Positions 53,357 to 62,053 of a DNA stretch of 64,000 nucleotides are shown piece by piece. The stretch is taken from positions 1 to 64,000 of the forward strand of contig CAZWSE010000003.1 of NCBI GenBank assembly GCA_964636575.1, read 5' to 3'. Made by a program: the position numbers and the translations under genes. Position 1 is the stretch's first letter, and each line of letters opens with the position of its first letter. Source of the DNA: CAZWSE01 sp964636575 (GTDB lineage Bacteria > Pseudomonadota > Alphaproteobacteria > Rhodobacterales > Rhodobacteraceae). The notes beneath the pieces were generated by a model that was not told the origin of the DNA, did not search any database, and saw only the letters and a list, made by a program, of their open reading frames with translations.

Positions 53357-53400
53357 AGTGTACAGGTTGTGTACAGGTTGTGTACGGATTGTGTACGGCC
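53357..53400. repeat. Tandem 11-base repeats (four copies) in the glnA 3' untranslated region
   Basis: Four consecutive 11-mers: AGTGTACAGGT, TGTGTACAGGT, TGTGTACGGAT, TGTGTACGGCC, then a degenerate fifth (TGTGCATCGCG) that runs to the glnA stop. Core TGTAC repeats every 11 bases, one turn of DNA. It lies between the glnA stop and its terminator. Confidence 0.75.
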
Positions 53401-53412
53401 TGTGCATCGCGA

Positions 53413-54819
53413 TTAAACGCTGTAGTACATTCCAAACTCGACCGGGTGCGGCGTGTGTTCGTAGTTTTGCACTTCTTCCATTTTCAGGTCGATGTAGCCT
53501 TCGATCTGGTCCTTTGTGAACACGTCGCCTGCAAGCAGGTAGTCGTGATCCGCAACCAGCTCGTCCAGCGCTTCACGAAGCGAGCCGCAAACCGTTGGAA
53601 TGTCTGCAAGTTCTTCCGCAGGCAAATCGTACAGGTTTTTGTCCATGGCTTCGCCGGGATCGATTTTGTTTTTGATACCGTCAAGGCCAGCCATCAACAG
53701 GGCAGAGAAGCACAGGTAAGGGTTCGCCGCCGGATCAGGGAAACGTGCCTCAACACGTTTTGCCTTCGGGCTTTCTGTCCACGGAATACGGACACAACCC
53801 GACCGGTTACGCGCAGAGTAGGCGCGCAGAACAGGCGCTTCAAAACCTGGGATCAGGCGTTTGTAGCTGTTTGTCGAAGGGTTGGTGAAGGCGTTCAAAG
53901 ACTTCGCGTGCTTCAAAACACCGCCAATGAAGTAAAGCGCTTCTTGGCTGAGATCGGCGTATTTATCACCTGCAAACAAAGGCTTGCCGTCTTTCCAGAT
54001 CGACATGTTCACGTGCATGCCCGATCCGTTGTCACCGTAGATCGGCTTTGGCATGAACGTGGCGGACTTGCCATAGGCGTGGGCCACGTTGTGGATGACG
54101 TATTTGTATTTTTGGAGCTCGTCGGCTTGCTTGGTCAGTGAATCGAAGATCAAACCAAGCTCATGCTGACAGGACGCCACTTCGTGGTGGTGCTTGTCTA
54201 CCTTCATGCCCAGACGTTTCATCGTTGAAAGCATCTCACCGCGAAGATCCTGGGCTTCGTCGGTAGGGTTGACGGGGAAGTACCCGCCTTTGAGGCCAGG
54301 ACGGTGGCCCATGTTGCCCATTTCGTATTCTGTATCGCTGTTCCAGCTCGCGTCTGTCGCATCGACTTCGTAGCTGACCTTGTTGATGGTGTTCGAAAAA
54401 CGCACATCGTCAAAGAGGAAGAATTCAGCTTCTGGACCCATGTAGGCGACGTCACCAATGCCTGAAGATTTCAGGTAGGCTTCGGCTTTCTGGGCTGTGC
54501 CGCGTGGATCGCGTTCATAGGATTCGCCTGTGTCAGGCTCAACGATAGAGCAGTGCACACACAGTGTTTTTTCAGCGTAGAACGGGTCAAGGTAGACACT
54601 TTCGGTGTCCATCATAAGCTTCATGTCGGAAGCTTCGATCGATTTCCAACCCGCAACGGAAGAGCCGTCGAACATAAAGCCTTCTTCGATAAAGTCTTCG
54701 TCTACCAAGTCGGAGACGACCGTTACGTGCTGAAGCTTACCGCGAGTGTCAGTGAAACGGATATCAACATACTCGATGTTTTCATCCTTGATCATCTTGA
54801 GAACTGCTTTTGTGCTCAT
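53413..54819 (-). CDS. glnA: Glutamine synthetase type I
   Basis: GSI (468 aa) that makes glutamine from glutamate, ammonia and ATP. Seen: EYVDIRFTDTRGKLQH at the N-terminus, GYFPVNPTDEAQDLRGEML, the MHVNMSIWKDGKPLFAG core, NPSTNSYKRLIPGFEAP, and Tyr397 in NLYDLPAEE, the adenylylation site, so GlnE-type control is likely. It follows glnB after 43 bases, forming the usual glnBA operon. Confidence 0.97.
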   Translation of the reverse strand: MSTKAVLKMIKDENIEYVDIRFTDTRGKLQHVTVVSDLVDEDFIEEGFMFDGSSVAGWKSIEASDMKLMMDTESVYLDPFYAEKTLCVHCSIVEPDTGESYERDPRGTAQKAEAYLKSSGIGDVAYMGPEAEFFLFDDVRFSNTINKVSYEVDATDASWNSDTEYEMGNMGHRPGLKGGYFPVNPTDEAQDLRGEMLSTMKRLGMKVDKHHHEVASCQHELGLIFDSLTKQADELQKYKYVIHNVAHAYGKSATFMPKPIYGDNGSGMHVNMSIWKDGKPLFAGDKYADLSQEALYFIGGVLKHAKSLNAFTNPSTNSYKRLIPGFEAPVLRAYSARNRSGCVRIPWTESPKAKRVEARFPDPAANPYLCFSALLMAGLDGIKNKIDPGEAMDKNLYDLPAEELADIPTVCGSLREALDELVADHDYLLAGDVFTKDQIEGYIDLKMEEVQNYEHTPHPVEFGMYYSV

Positions 54820-54862
54820 TCCCTTTGTCCTTCTTTAGTTTTGAAAAGTATGGGGTTCGTGT

Positions 54863-55201
54863 TTACAGCGCGTCGGAGCCGGTTTCGCCGGTTCTGATGC
54901 GGATCGTCTGTTCAACCGGAGTGACAAAGATTTTGCCGTCGCCGATTTTGTCTGTTTTTGCGGCGTCAACGACGGCTGCGATAGCAGCGTCGACTTGATC
55001 ATCGTCCAAAACGACTTCGATTTTCACCTTTGGAAGGAAGTCCACGACGTACTCTGCGCCACGGTAGAGTTCTGTGTGGCCTTTTTGGCGGCCGAAGCCT
55101 TTGACTTCGATAACGCTTAGGCCTTGAACGCCTACCTCTTGCAGGGCTTCTTTAACCTCGTCCAGTTTGAACGGTTTTATGATGGCTTCTATTTTTTTCA
55201 C
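54863..55201 (-). CDS. glnB: Nitrogen regulatory protein P-II
   Basis: Trimeric signal protein (112 aa) sensing 2-oxoglutarate and ATP/ADP. The uridylylated Tyr51 is in TELYRGAEY, the T-loop is intact, and GDGKIFVTPVEQTIRIRTGETG is the C-terminal signature. Start is GTG at 55201 with a GGAGGACT site. First gene of glnBA; the 243 bases upstream likely hold nitrogen-responsive promoters, though I could not fix a sigma54 element. Confidence 0.97.
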   Translation of the reverse strand: MKKIEAIIKPFKLDEVKEALQEVGVQGLSVIEVKGFGRQKGHTELYRGAEYVVDFLPKVKIEVVLDDDQVDAAIAAVVDAAKTDKIGDGKIFVTPVEQTIRIRTGETGSDAL

Positions 55202-55444
55202 GGGCGCAGTCCTCCAGCAGAATGTAGCCTGCTCAGATCATTTCCGTCGTGGGGCCACAATCCAATAGCCGGCAAACCAATCGTGCGGTTGAAACTTACG
55301 GTTAACAGCGACGCAAAAATGTGCGTTATGCCTAAAAAGTAATCACAAATGAATCGGCGAGGTGTCGAGCGTGATTAAGAAAATATGATTTGAATGGTGA
55401 GGATCACTCGTGCCTGGACCGGCGCAGCGTCAAGATCCGAAAGT

Positions 55445-55924
55445 TCAGGCTGCTTTTGCCAGCGCAGAACTGTGGCTTTGAACTTCTAATCCGCCCGCGT
55501 AAAACACGTGGTCGCTGTCAAAGCAAACTTGGAAAAGTGTGGCGTCTTGGATACCGTTATCCAAAATGAATTCATCGTCGATCAGCTTTATTGCCGACAC
55601 GATCGCCTGATCCTTGCCAAACATCGAGCGTGCGCGCCAATCCCGAACGAGGATGTCCTGTTCGGCAGGAACGACCACATCATCTTCTGGACGGGTCTGA
55701 CCAAGTGATCCTGCTTTGATCTTCACAGTTTGAACTACAGTTTTCATCGATTCAATTGCCCGAACCGTCGATACACCGCTGTCACGGGTGATTACTTTGT
55801 CACCGGGCATCAAGCGTTCGACGGGCATTTCGCCTTTTAGCGTCAGAACAATCGTTCCGCGCAAAATACCATCCGCAATTGCGGCGGTGGCTTTCTTTGC
55901 ATCTGGGTATGAAACGTGAAGCAT
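55445..55924 (-). CDS. Stand-alone Hint (hedgehog/intein) domain protein lacking the nucleophile Cys
   Basis: 159-aa protein, almost entirely a Hint domain: RGTIVLTLKGEMPVERLMPGDKVITRDSGVSTVR (residues about 22-55), VVVPAEQDILVRD and the closing FYAGGLEVQSHSS. The residue that is Cys in self-splicing or autoprocessing Hint domains (just before the GT of GTIVLT) is not Cys here, so no N-terminal nucleophile is available. Similar short Hint proteins are frequent in Rhodobacterales, often of unknown role. No signal peptide seen. Confidence 0.78.
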   Translation of the reverse strand: MLHVSYPDAKKATAAIADGILRGTIVLTLKGEMPVERLMPGDKVITRDSGVSTVRAIESMKTVVQTVKIKAGSLGQTRPEDDVVVPAEQDILVRDWRARSMFGKDQAIVSAIKLIDDEFILDNGIQDATLFQVCFDSDHVFYAGGLEVQSHSSALAKAA

Positions 55925-56087
55925 GGCAGCACCTAAAGGTCGTATCGATGATGCTGTTTTTGCATGCCTTTATGGCAACACTAGGTTAAGGCGGCCTGAT
56001 TTGCGCCTTATTGTCATTATTTTGCTCTCGCCAGTCGCCAAAAGCTTTGCTAGGGAGCACATGCTGACGATTTTGACGTCGGCCTGT

Positions 56088-56171
56088 GCGGGTGTGGCGG
56101 AATTGGTAGACGCACCAGATTTAGGTTCTGGCGCCTATGGCGTGGGGGTTCGAGTCCCTTCACCCGCACCA
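56088..56171 (+). tRNA. tRNA-Leu (anticodon TAG)
   Basis: Acceptor GCGGGTG pairs with CACCCGC; D-arm TGGCGGAATTGGTAGACGCA, anticodon arm CCAGATTTAGGTTCTGG with anticodon TAG in a seven-base loop, a long variable arm (CGCCTATGGCGT), and T-arm GGGTTCGAGTCCC. The 3' CCA is encoded. Reads CUA (and other CUN by wobble). Confidence 0.95.
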
Positions 56172-56335
56172 ACAGACTTTCTCATTTGGTGGAATTGCAG
56201 CAGAGGTCTGATCGCCTGCTTTTATTGCGATTTGACCCCCTTGCACCTATGCCCTGACCCCCATAGAAGAACGGGGATTTAGATATGGGTCGATCCGTTC
56301 CGAAAGGGGCGCGACCAAGCTGATAGGGATATGAC

Positions 56336-57667
56336 ATGAAGGTCACCGAAACGCTCAACGAAGGCCTCAAGCGCGGCTATTCTATTGTAGTTACTGCCGC
56401 AGAGCTTGAAACCAAGGTCAACGAAAAGCTGGTTGAAGCACAGCCCGAGATCGAGCTGAAAGGCTTTCGCAAAGGCAAAGTACCAATGCCGCTTTTGAAA
56501 AAGCAATTCGGTCAGCGTTTGATGGGCGAAGCTATGCAAGAAGCCATTGATGGCGCCATGGCGGAGCACTTTGAAAAATCCGGTGACAGCCCTGCGATGC
56601 AGCCTGATGTCAAAATGACCAACGAGGACTGGAAAGAGGGCGACGATGTTCTTGTGGACATGTCGTATGAGGCTTTGCCCGAGATCCCAGACGTCGACTT
56701 TTCAAAGATCAAACTTGAAAAAATGGTCGTTGAGGCCGGCGCCAAGGAAGTCAAAGAAGCCTTGGACAATCTTGCCTCAACAGCGCAGGATTTTAAGGAT
56801 CGCAAAAAGGGTTCTAAGGCCAAGGACGGTGATCAGGTTGTATTCGACTTTTTGGGTAAAGTTGACGACGAAGCCTTTGAAGGCGGCGCTGCGGAAGACT
56901 ATCCTTTGGTGCTTGGTTCCAACTCTTTCATCCCAGGCTTTGAAGATCAGCTTGTTGGTGTGAAAGAAGGCGAAGACAAAACTGTAACTGTTGGCTTCCC
57001 AGACGATTATCAAGCAGAGCATTTGGCCGGCAAAGAGGCTGTATTTGAGTGTTCTATCAAGGGCGTCAAGGAACCAGTCGCAGCCGAAGTGAACGATGAT
57101 CTGGCCAAGAAGTTTGGTGCTGAAGACTTGGACGGTCTCAAGACCCAAATTTCAGAGCGCCTCGTCGCCGAATATGATGGTGCGGCCCGGACCGTTATGA
57201 AGCGTGGTCTGTTGGATCAACTGGATAAACTGGTGAAGTTTGAATTGCCGCCATCTTTGGTTGATGCAGAGGCAAACCAGATTGCCCACCACTTGTGGCA
57301 TGAAGAAAACCCTGAGGTCGAAGGCCACGATCATCCTGAGATCGAGCCGACCAAAGAGCATTTGAAGTTGGCAAACCGCCGCGTCCGTTTGGGGCTGTTG
57401 TTGGCTGAGATCGGTCAGAAGGCCGAGGTCGAAGTTTCTGACGCCGAAATGACCCAAGCTGTCATGAACCAAGCCCGTCAGTACCCAGGGCAGGAACGCC
57501 AGTTCTTTGAATTTGTTCAGCAAAATCCGCAAATGCAGCAGCAACTGCGCGCACCATTGTTTGAGGACAAAGTTATCGACCACGTCTTTGAGCAAGCTGA
57601 AATCAAGGACAAAAAGGTCAAGAAGGCCGATCTTGAAAAGGCGATTGAATCGCTTGACGACGAATAA
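56336..57667 (+). CDS. tig: Trigger factor
   Basis: Ribosome-associated chaperone and prolyl isomerase (443 aa). N-terminal ribosome-binding domain includes IELKGFRKGKVPMPLLKKQFG (about residues 40-60, the loop that docks on L23), followed by an FKBP domain (residues about 150-240; DGDQVVFDFLGKVDDEAFEGG) and a helical C-terminal domain. Length normal. 164 bases after tRNA-Leu; own terminator downstream. Confidence 0.96.
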   Translation: MKVTETLNEGLKRGYSIVVTAAELETKVNEKLVEAQPEIELKGFRKGKVPMPLLKKQFGQRLMGEAMQEAIDGAMAEHFEKSGDSPAMQPDVKMTNEDWKEGDDVLVDMSYEALPEIPDVDFSKIKLEKMVVEAGAKEVKEALDNLASTAQDFKDRKKGSKAKDGDQVVFDFLGKVDDEAFEGGAAEDYPLVLGSNSFIPGFEDQLVGVKEGEDKTVTVGFPDDYQAEHLAGKEAVFECSIKGVKEPVAAEVNDDLAKKFGAEDLDGLKTQISERLVAEYDGAARTVMKRGLLDQLDKLVKFELPPSLVDAEANQIAHHLWHEENPEVEGHDHPEIEPTKEHLKLANRRVRLGLLLAEIGQKAEVEVSDAEMTQAVMNQARQYPGQERQFFEFVQQNPQMQQQLRAPLFEDKVIDHVFEQAEIKDKKVKKADLEKAIESLDDE

Positions 57668-57690
57668 AGATTATTCAGAATTCCACGAAG

Positions 57691-57719
57691 AGGGTCGCCC
57701 ATTGGGCGGCCCTTTTTTG
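57691..57719 (+). terminator. Terminator of tig
   Basis: Stem AGGGTCGCCC / GGGCGGCCCT with loop ATT, then TTTTTTG, 24 bases after the tig stop. Confidence 0.85.
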
Positions 57720-57741
57720 TTGGCGCAACATGTGATGTGGC

Positions 57742-57780
57742 AAAAAAAACGCCGCGCAAGGATATCCCGCGCGGCGTTTC
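57742..57780 (-). terminator. Terminator of the rpsF-rpsR-rplI unit
   Basis: Stem AAACGCCGCGC / GCGCGGCGTTT with an 11-base loop; on the minus strand it is followed by a run of eight T (complement of AAAAAAAA at 57742-57749). Confidence 0.85.
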
Positions 57781-57799
57781 TAAGTATGTGTGATGTGGC

Positions 57800-58465
57800 T
57801 TAGGCTTTAGGTGCTTCGTCCTCAGCAGCGGCTTCTTCAACCGCTTCGCCTGCATCTTCTTCAGGTGTTTCAATACCGGCGGATTCGGCCAGTTCTTCGT
57901 CTTCGGACGCGGCTGCGCCGATATCGTCGAAGAGTTCCTGAATTTCAAACTCTGCAGCCGCTTCTTCTTCGGCAGCCAGTTCCTGAATGGACTTACCTGC
58001 AGCTTGAAGCTCGGCTTCTTCTGGTGAGCGTGCCACGTTGACTTCGATGGTGCATTCGACTTCTGGGTGAAGAACGACAGTCATGTCGTGCACACCGAGG
58101 TCTTTGATCGGAGCAACCAGAACGACCTGTTTGCGATCAACGGTGAAGCCTGCTTCGCCAGCAGCTTCGGCTGCATCGCGCGTTGTGACGGACCCATAAA
58201 GCGAACCGGCATCAGACGCAGAGCGGATGATGATGAACTGTTGGCCATCAAGTTTGGCAGCCATCGTTTCGGCTTCTTTTTTGGTCTCAAGGTTTTGCGC
58301 TTCGAGCTGTACTTTGCGGGCTTCAAAGTCAGCGATGTTGGACTGTGACGCGGACAGCGCTTTGCCCTGGGGCAAAAGGTAGTTGCGCGCATAGCCCGGT
58401 TTGACGTCAACAACTTCGCCCATCTGGCCCAGTTTTGCTACGCGTTCGAGAAGGATTACTTGCAT
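57800..58465 (-). CDS. rplI: 50S ribosomal protein L9, with acidic C-terminal extension
   Basis: L9 (221 aa, against about 149 in E. coli). Residues 1-150 show the usual N-domain (MQVILLERVAKLGQMGEVVDVKPGYARNYLLPQGKA), the connecting helix, and the C-domain (EVECTIEVNVARSPEEAELQAAG). Residues 150-221 are a very acidic, Glu/Ala-rich tail with no Cys or motif, common in Rhodobacterales L9 proteins. Last gene of rpsF-rpsR-rplI. Confidence 0.95.
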   Translation of the reverse strand: MQVILLERVAKLGQMGEVVDVKPGYARNYLLPQGKALSASQSNIADFEARKVQLEAQNLETKKEAETMAAKLDGQQFIIIRSASDAGSLYGSVTTRDAAEAAGEAGFTVDRKQVVLVAPIKDLGVHDMTVVLHPEVECTIEVNVARSPEEAELQAAGKSIQELAAEEEAAAEFEIQELFDDIGAAASEDEELAESAGIETPEEDAGEAVEEAAAEDEAPKA

Positions 58466-58475
58466 GTCAGTCTCC

Positions 58476-58703
58476 TTATTTCACAGCGTAAGGCAGCAAG
58501 GCCAGAAAGCGGGCGCGTTTAATGGCACGGGCCAGTTCACGCTGCTTTTTGGCTGAAACGGCCGTAATGCGGGATGGAACGATCTTGCCGCGCTCAGAGA
58601 TGTAGCGCTGCAAAAGGCGGGTGTCTTTGTAGTCGATCGCTGGTGCGTTGTCGCCCGAGAAGGGGCACACTTTGCGACGACGGAAGAATGGTTTGGTAGC
58701 CAT
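58476..58703 (-). CDS. rpsR: 30S ribosomal protein S18
   Basis: 75-aa ribosomal protein S18; contains RKVCPFSGDNAPAIDYKDTRLLQRYISERGKIVPSRIT, as usual. Follows rpsF after 29 bases and precedes rplI by 10. Confidence 0.97.
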   Translation of the reverse strand: MATKPFFRRRKVCPFSGDNAPAIDYKDTRLLQRYISERGKIVPSRITAVSAKKQRELARAIKRARFLALLPYAVK

Positions 58704-58732
58704 GTGTCAGTGTCCTTATATCAAGCTATAGA

Positions 58733-59098
58733 TCAATCGCGATCGCGACGTTCGCCGCGACGATCGCCACGTTCTTCACGCTTTTGCATCTGCACGGAAG
58801 GCAGTTCTGCGTGCTCATCAACTTTGATGGTCAAAACGCGCATCACGTCATCATGCAGGCGCATCAGACGTTCCATTTCCTGAACAGCAGGGGCAGGGGC
58901 GTCGGAGCGCATGTAGGCATAATGCCCTTTGCGGTTTTTGTTGATCTTGTAGGCCATCGTTTTGACGCCCCAGTATTCGTGGTCAACCAGCTTACCGCCG
59001 TTGTCCCCGAGGACCGTGCCGAAGTGTTCGATAAGGCCTTCTGCTTGCGTGTTGGACAGATCCTGACGCGCAATCATGACATGCTCATAGAGTGGCAT
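58733..59098 (-). CDS. rpsF: 30S ribosomal protein S6
   Basis: S6 (121 aa): MPLYEHVMIARQDLSNTQAEGLIEHF, GKLVDHEYWGVKTMAYKINKNRKGHY, and a C-terminal tail with repeated Arg/Asp/Glu (KREERGDRRGERRDRD). ATG at 59098 chosen; the ORF extends to 59164 without homologous content. First gene of the unit. Confidence 0.96.
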   Translation of the reverse strand: MPLYEHVMIARQDLSNTQAEGLIEHFGTVLGDNGGKLVDHEYWGVKTMAYKINKNRKGHYAYMRSDAPAPAVQEMERLMRLHDDVMRVLTIKVDEHAELPSVQMQKREERGDRRGERRDRD

Positions 59099-59401
59099 GT
59101 GCTCTCCTATTTGTATCAAGGCGCATTTCATAGGCAGGGCGGTATTCCTTTGCGGCCCCACCACGAGAGACTGCGCGGTTCAAAACGTTTTGCAAAGGAA
59201 TGCGCCGTATACACGCTTTCCAATGTCATGCAAGGGGTTGGCGCATTGTGCGAGTGACTGTTGGGTCAGCTGGTAGACCTATTTTTAAGGGTCCGATTGT
59301 TATCATCTGGCTGCCCCATTGTGGACATGTTTCGACCCTAGCAGAATTGGTTAACGCTATTGGCCAGTGTTTTGGTCGAAAACCGATAAGGGACTTACGC
59401 A
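59099..59401. other. 303-base divergent intergenic region
   Basis: No convincing coding sequence. It should contain the rpsF promoter on the minus strand and the promoter of the small membrane protein on the plus strand. AAGGGA lies before the ATG at 59402. I see no clear palindrome or repeat. Confidence 0.6.
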
Positions 59402-59899
59402 ATGACCGCTATTCGTGATCTATCCAATGCTAACATGCCGACCAACCAGTCTAACGACTTGTCTCGCATCGCATGGAAAAAATCCTTTGCTGTAAGCAAT
59501 TTGGTGTCCAAGGCTTTGGGCATTGTCTTGATGGCATGCGCTTTGGGGCTTTGGTTTGCTTCAAGCGGAATTTTTGATCCTCAAATTCTGTTGGTCAAAG
59601 TTGGCCTATCGTTGATGTTCTTTGTCGGCGGCATCGCACTTTTCCATTCAGCGCGTCGTGCCACTGCACCAGATGTTGAGTTTGACCAAGTGCGTCGTGA
59701 AGTGCGAGTGGTGCAGCGCAGTGCGACTTCTGAGCGTGTTTTGCAAACCGTAAGCTTTGATGCCTTGGGTAAGGTAGAAATGCAGGATGGTTTGATCAGA
59801 GCCCATGACAAAAACGGGGAGTTGTTGGTTGAACTGATCGTTGAAGATCAAAAAGCTTTCCGCACCTTAAAGCGTCAGCTGACGCCTGTTTCCGGCTAG
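59402..59899 (+). CDS. Hypothetical membrane protein (165 aa)
   Basis: After a 30-residue polar N-terminus come two hydrophobic helices (SKALGIVLMACALGLWFASSGIF and ILLVKVGLSLMFFVGGIALF, residues about 36-90), then a beta-rich soluble tail (VEFDQVRREVRVVQRSATSERVLQTVSFDALGKVEM) that resembles the small PH-like domains of membrane proteins. No function known. Monocistronic; 151 bases before yceI. Confidence 0.7.
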   Translation: MTAIRDLSNANMPTNQSNDLSRIAWKKSFAVSNLVSKALGIVLMACALGLWFASSGIFDPQILLVKVGLSLMFFVGGIALFHSARRATAPDVEFDQVRREVRVVQRSATSERVLQTVSFDALGKVEMQDGLIRAHDKNGELLVELIVEDQKAFRTLKRQLTPVSG

Positions 59900-60050
59900 A
59901 AAGCTGCACATATTTAAGCTTTGTCTTGGGCCCAAGGCTGTTCACCAATGTGTATTCCTAAACACGGTATGTTGAGACTTGTTGAGTTGAAGGCCGGCGC
60001 AAAAGCGCCATGTTGTCTTCACATATTCTCATCAACCGGAGCCTTCTCAG

Positions 60051-60623
60051 ATGAAAACCATTCTTCTTGCCGCCGCTTTGTCGACTTCAGCGACGTTCGC
60101 AATTGCTGCCCCTCAGAAGTACGTATTGGACGCGAGCCATAGTCAGGTTGTGTTCTCTTACAACCACTTGGGCTTTTCGACCACTTACGGGATGTTCTCC
60201 GGTTTCGAAGGTGAGATCATGTTTGATCAAGACGATGCCTCGGCGTCTTCAGTGACTGTTTCAATGCCAGTGATGTCTATGTTCACAGGTTGGGAAAAGC
60301 GCGAAGGACACTTCATGTCTGATGATTTTTTCGGCGCATCGGAGGGCGACATGATCACTTTCACGTCCACAGGGATCGAAGTTACCGGCGATAGCACTGC
60401 GAAAATCACTGGTGACCTTTCTATGAATGATGTCACGAAGTCTGTTGTTCTGGATGCTGTTTTGAACAAGACGGGATCGCACCCTATGGCCAACAAAGAT
60501 TGGGCCGGGTTTGACGCAAGCGTCACTTTGAAACGCTCTGACTTCGGACTGGGCGCATTTGCTCCTGCAGTCAGCGACGATGTTGAAGTCAAGATTTCGA
60601 TCGAAGCGATGAAAGCTGAATAA
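60051..60623 (+). CDS. YceI-family periplasmic lipid-binding-like protein
   Basis: 190-aa exported protein with signal peptide MKTILLAAALSTSATFAIA, then YVLDASHSQVVFSYNHLGFSTTYGMFSGFEGEIMFD, VSMPVMSMFTG.., and the C-terminal DWAGFDASVTLKRSDFGLG. YceI proteins bind isoprenoid-like lipids in a lipocalin-like barrel. A YceI domain also occurs in the cytochrome b fusion that converges on it, so the two may act on the same compound class. Confidence 0.93.
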   Translation: MKTILLAAALSTSATFAIAAPQKYVLDASHSQVVFSYNHLGFSTTYGMFSGFEGEIMFDQDDASASSVTVSMPVMSMFTGWEKREGHFMSDDFFGASEGDMITFTSTGIEVTGDSTAKITGDLSMNDVTKSVVLDAVLNKTGSHPMANKDWAGFDASVTLKRSDFGLGAFAPAVSDDVEVKISIEAMKAE

Positions 60624-60645
60624 GCTTGAGTTCTGTTTTTGAACA

Positions 60646-60677
60646 AAGGGCCGCCGATTTGTTTCGGCGGCCTTTCT
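60646..60677. terminator. Terminator between yceI and the cytochrome b561 fusion
   Basis: Stem AAAGGGCCGCCGA / CGGCGGCCTTT with loop TTTGTTT; T-rich on the plus side and five bases from the convergent stop, so it probably serves both genes. Confidence 0.75.
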
Positions 60678-60681
60678 TGTT

Positions 60682-61893
60682 TTAGCTGTCCTCGGAAGCG
60701 GTTTGGCTTGCCGTGAGCGAGATATAGATCTCGACGGCAAACCCAAGTGAGCTTTCATCGGGCATATTGTCGCCAATTCCAAAATCGAGACGTTGCAAAA
60801 CAAAGTCGCCGCGCATTTCTGCGCCGTTATCGGACAGGGACAGCTGGAATGGGAATTCAACGGGTTGGCTTTGATCCTTTATTGTCAGTGTACCTTTAGC
60901 CATGTAGCCATCAGGAATTCGGGTAATGTCCGCAGAGTAGCGCGCTTCCGGAAATGTTGACGCATCGAAGTAGTCTGCGCCCATTGCTTGATCTGTTACA
61001 GACCCCAGGGTGAGCGATGGAATTGAAATCGTTACATCTACATCGCCAAGTTTTTGAAGATCCTGGGAGTCGGTGAAACTAATTGCCGCTGTCCAGTCCT
61101 GAAATTCACCTTCGACGGTAGAGCCAAACTGGACAATCCGAAGTTCGATTTTGCCAGATTGCACTTCCCATTGACTATCAACGGCATCCAATTCTGCAGT
61201 GGGCGTAGAGGCTGTATGAGGTTGGTAGAGACCCAAACCAGCACCTAATGCGAGGGTTGCACACCATACCACCAGCGCAGCCACAATCGGGGCTCGCTCG
61301 GAATGGTTGGCATCAGTTGGGACGGGTGTCACGTTCCCGAACCACATTCTGCGTAGGGTAATATCCTTGTCGACAAAATGATGTTTCAAGGCACCTGCGA
61401 TGTGCAAGAAAATGGTGACTGCCATGACCTTGGTAAAGATCCAATGCAGGCCAGCTGACACGGCGGCGATGGCTTCGCTTTTGGCGACGAATGGCAAATC
61501 CTGCCCAAACGGCCACCAGATTGGAGCAAATCCCGTTGTTGCCGCGTGGTGTACCCATCCGGACAAAGGAACGATCACAAGAGAAGAATAAAGCAACCAA
61601 TGTGCGGTTTCGGCCATGAAGGATTCGAGTTTCTTGTCTGCGTTTAGCAATCCAGGCTTAGGCTGGCTTATAGCCCAGATGATCCGAGCCAAAGCAACGA
61701 TGAATACAGCCACCCCGATTGTTTTGTGCGCCGAGAACAGCCATGCTTTTTGGGCCAGTTGTTCTGAAGTTTCGTACGGCAGCCTGTTGGCTATGACACC
61801 AAGCGGAATAGCCGTTAGAATCAAGAGTGCGGTCAACCAGTGAAAAACTTTGGTGACCGATCCATATGTTGATTGCGTGTTGCTTGCAGACAT
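60682..61893 (-). CDS. Cytochrome b561 - YceI fusion protein
   Basis: 403-aa two-domain membrane protein. Residues about 10-190 form a four-helix cytochrome b561, with heme-ligand His in TKVFHWLTAL, SAHKTIGV, HWLLYSSLVIV and FLHIAGALKHHF. After another helix near 220 (ALVVWCATLALGAGLGLY), residues about 230-403 are a YceI-type domain (VDSQWEVQSGKIELRIVQFG and NMPDESSLGFAVEIYI). This predicts quinone-linked electron transfer with lipid binding on the periplasmic side. The ATG at 61893 starts MSASNTQSTYGSV. Convergent with the free YceI gene. Confidence 0.9.
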   Translation of the reverse strand: MSASNTQSTYGSVTKVFHWLTALLILTAIPLGVIANRLPYETSEQLAQKAWLFSAHKTIGVAVFIVALARIIWAISQPKPGLLNADKKLESFMAETAHWLLYSSLVIVPLSGWVHHAATTGFAPIWWPFGQDLPFVAKSEAIAAVSAGLHWIFTKVMAVTIFLHIAGALKHHFVDKDITLRRMWFGNVTPVPTDANHSERAPIVAALVVWCATLALGAGLGLYQPHTASTPTAELDAVDSQWEVQSGKIELRIVQFGSTVEGEFQDWTAAISFTDSQDLQKLGDVDVTISIPSLTLGSVTDQAMGADYFDASTFPEARYSADITRIPDGYMAKGTLTIKDQSQPVEFPFQLSLSDNGAEMRGDFVLQRLDFGIGDNMPDESSLGFAVEIYISLTASQTASEDS

Positions 61894-62053
61894 TTCACCG
61901 CTCCGACTTGTGCTTTGAAAGTTGTATAGCGCGAGTTTTTGCTCTCTTAAAGTTGCGACCGCGCACAGGTTATCTGCGAACAGGCGCATTGCTTGTCAGT
62001 AGGTCATGGTCAGTCTAAACCTAAGATAGAAAACTAAAAACAAGGGACAGGGC

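Noticed and set aside
53380..54141. Plus-strand frame of 253 codons opposite glnA
   Set aside because: Shadow of glnA; no ribosome site or family pattern.
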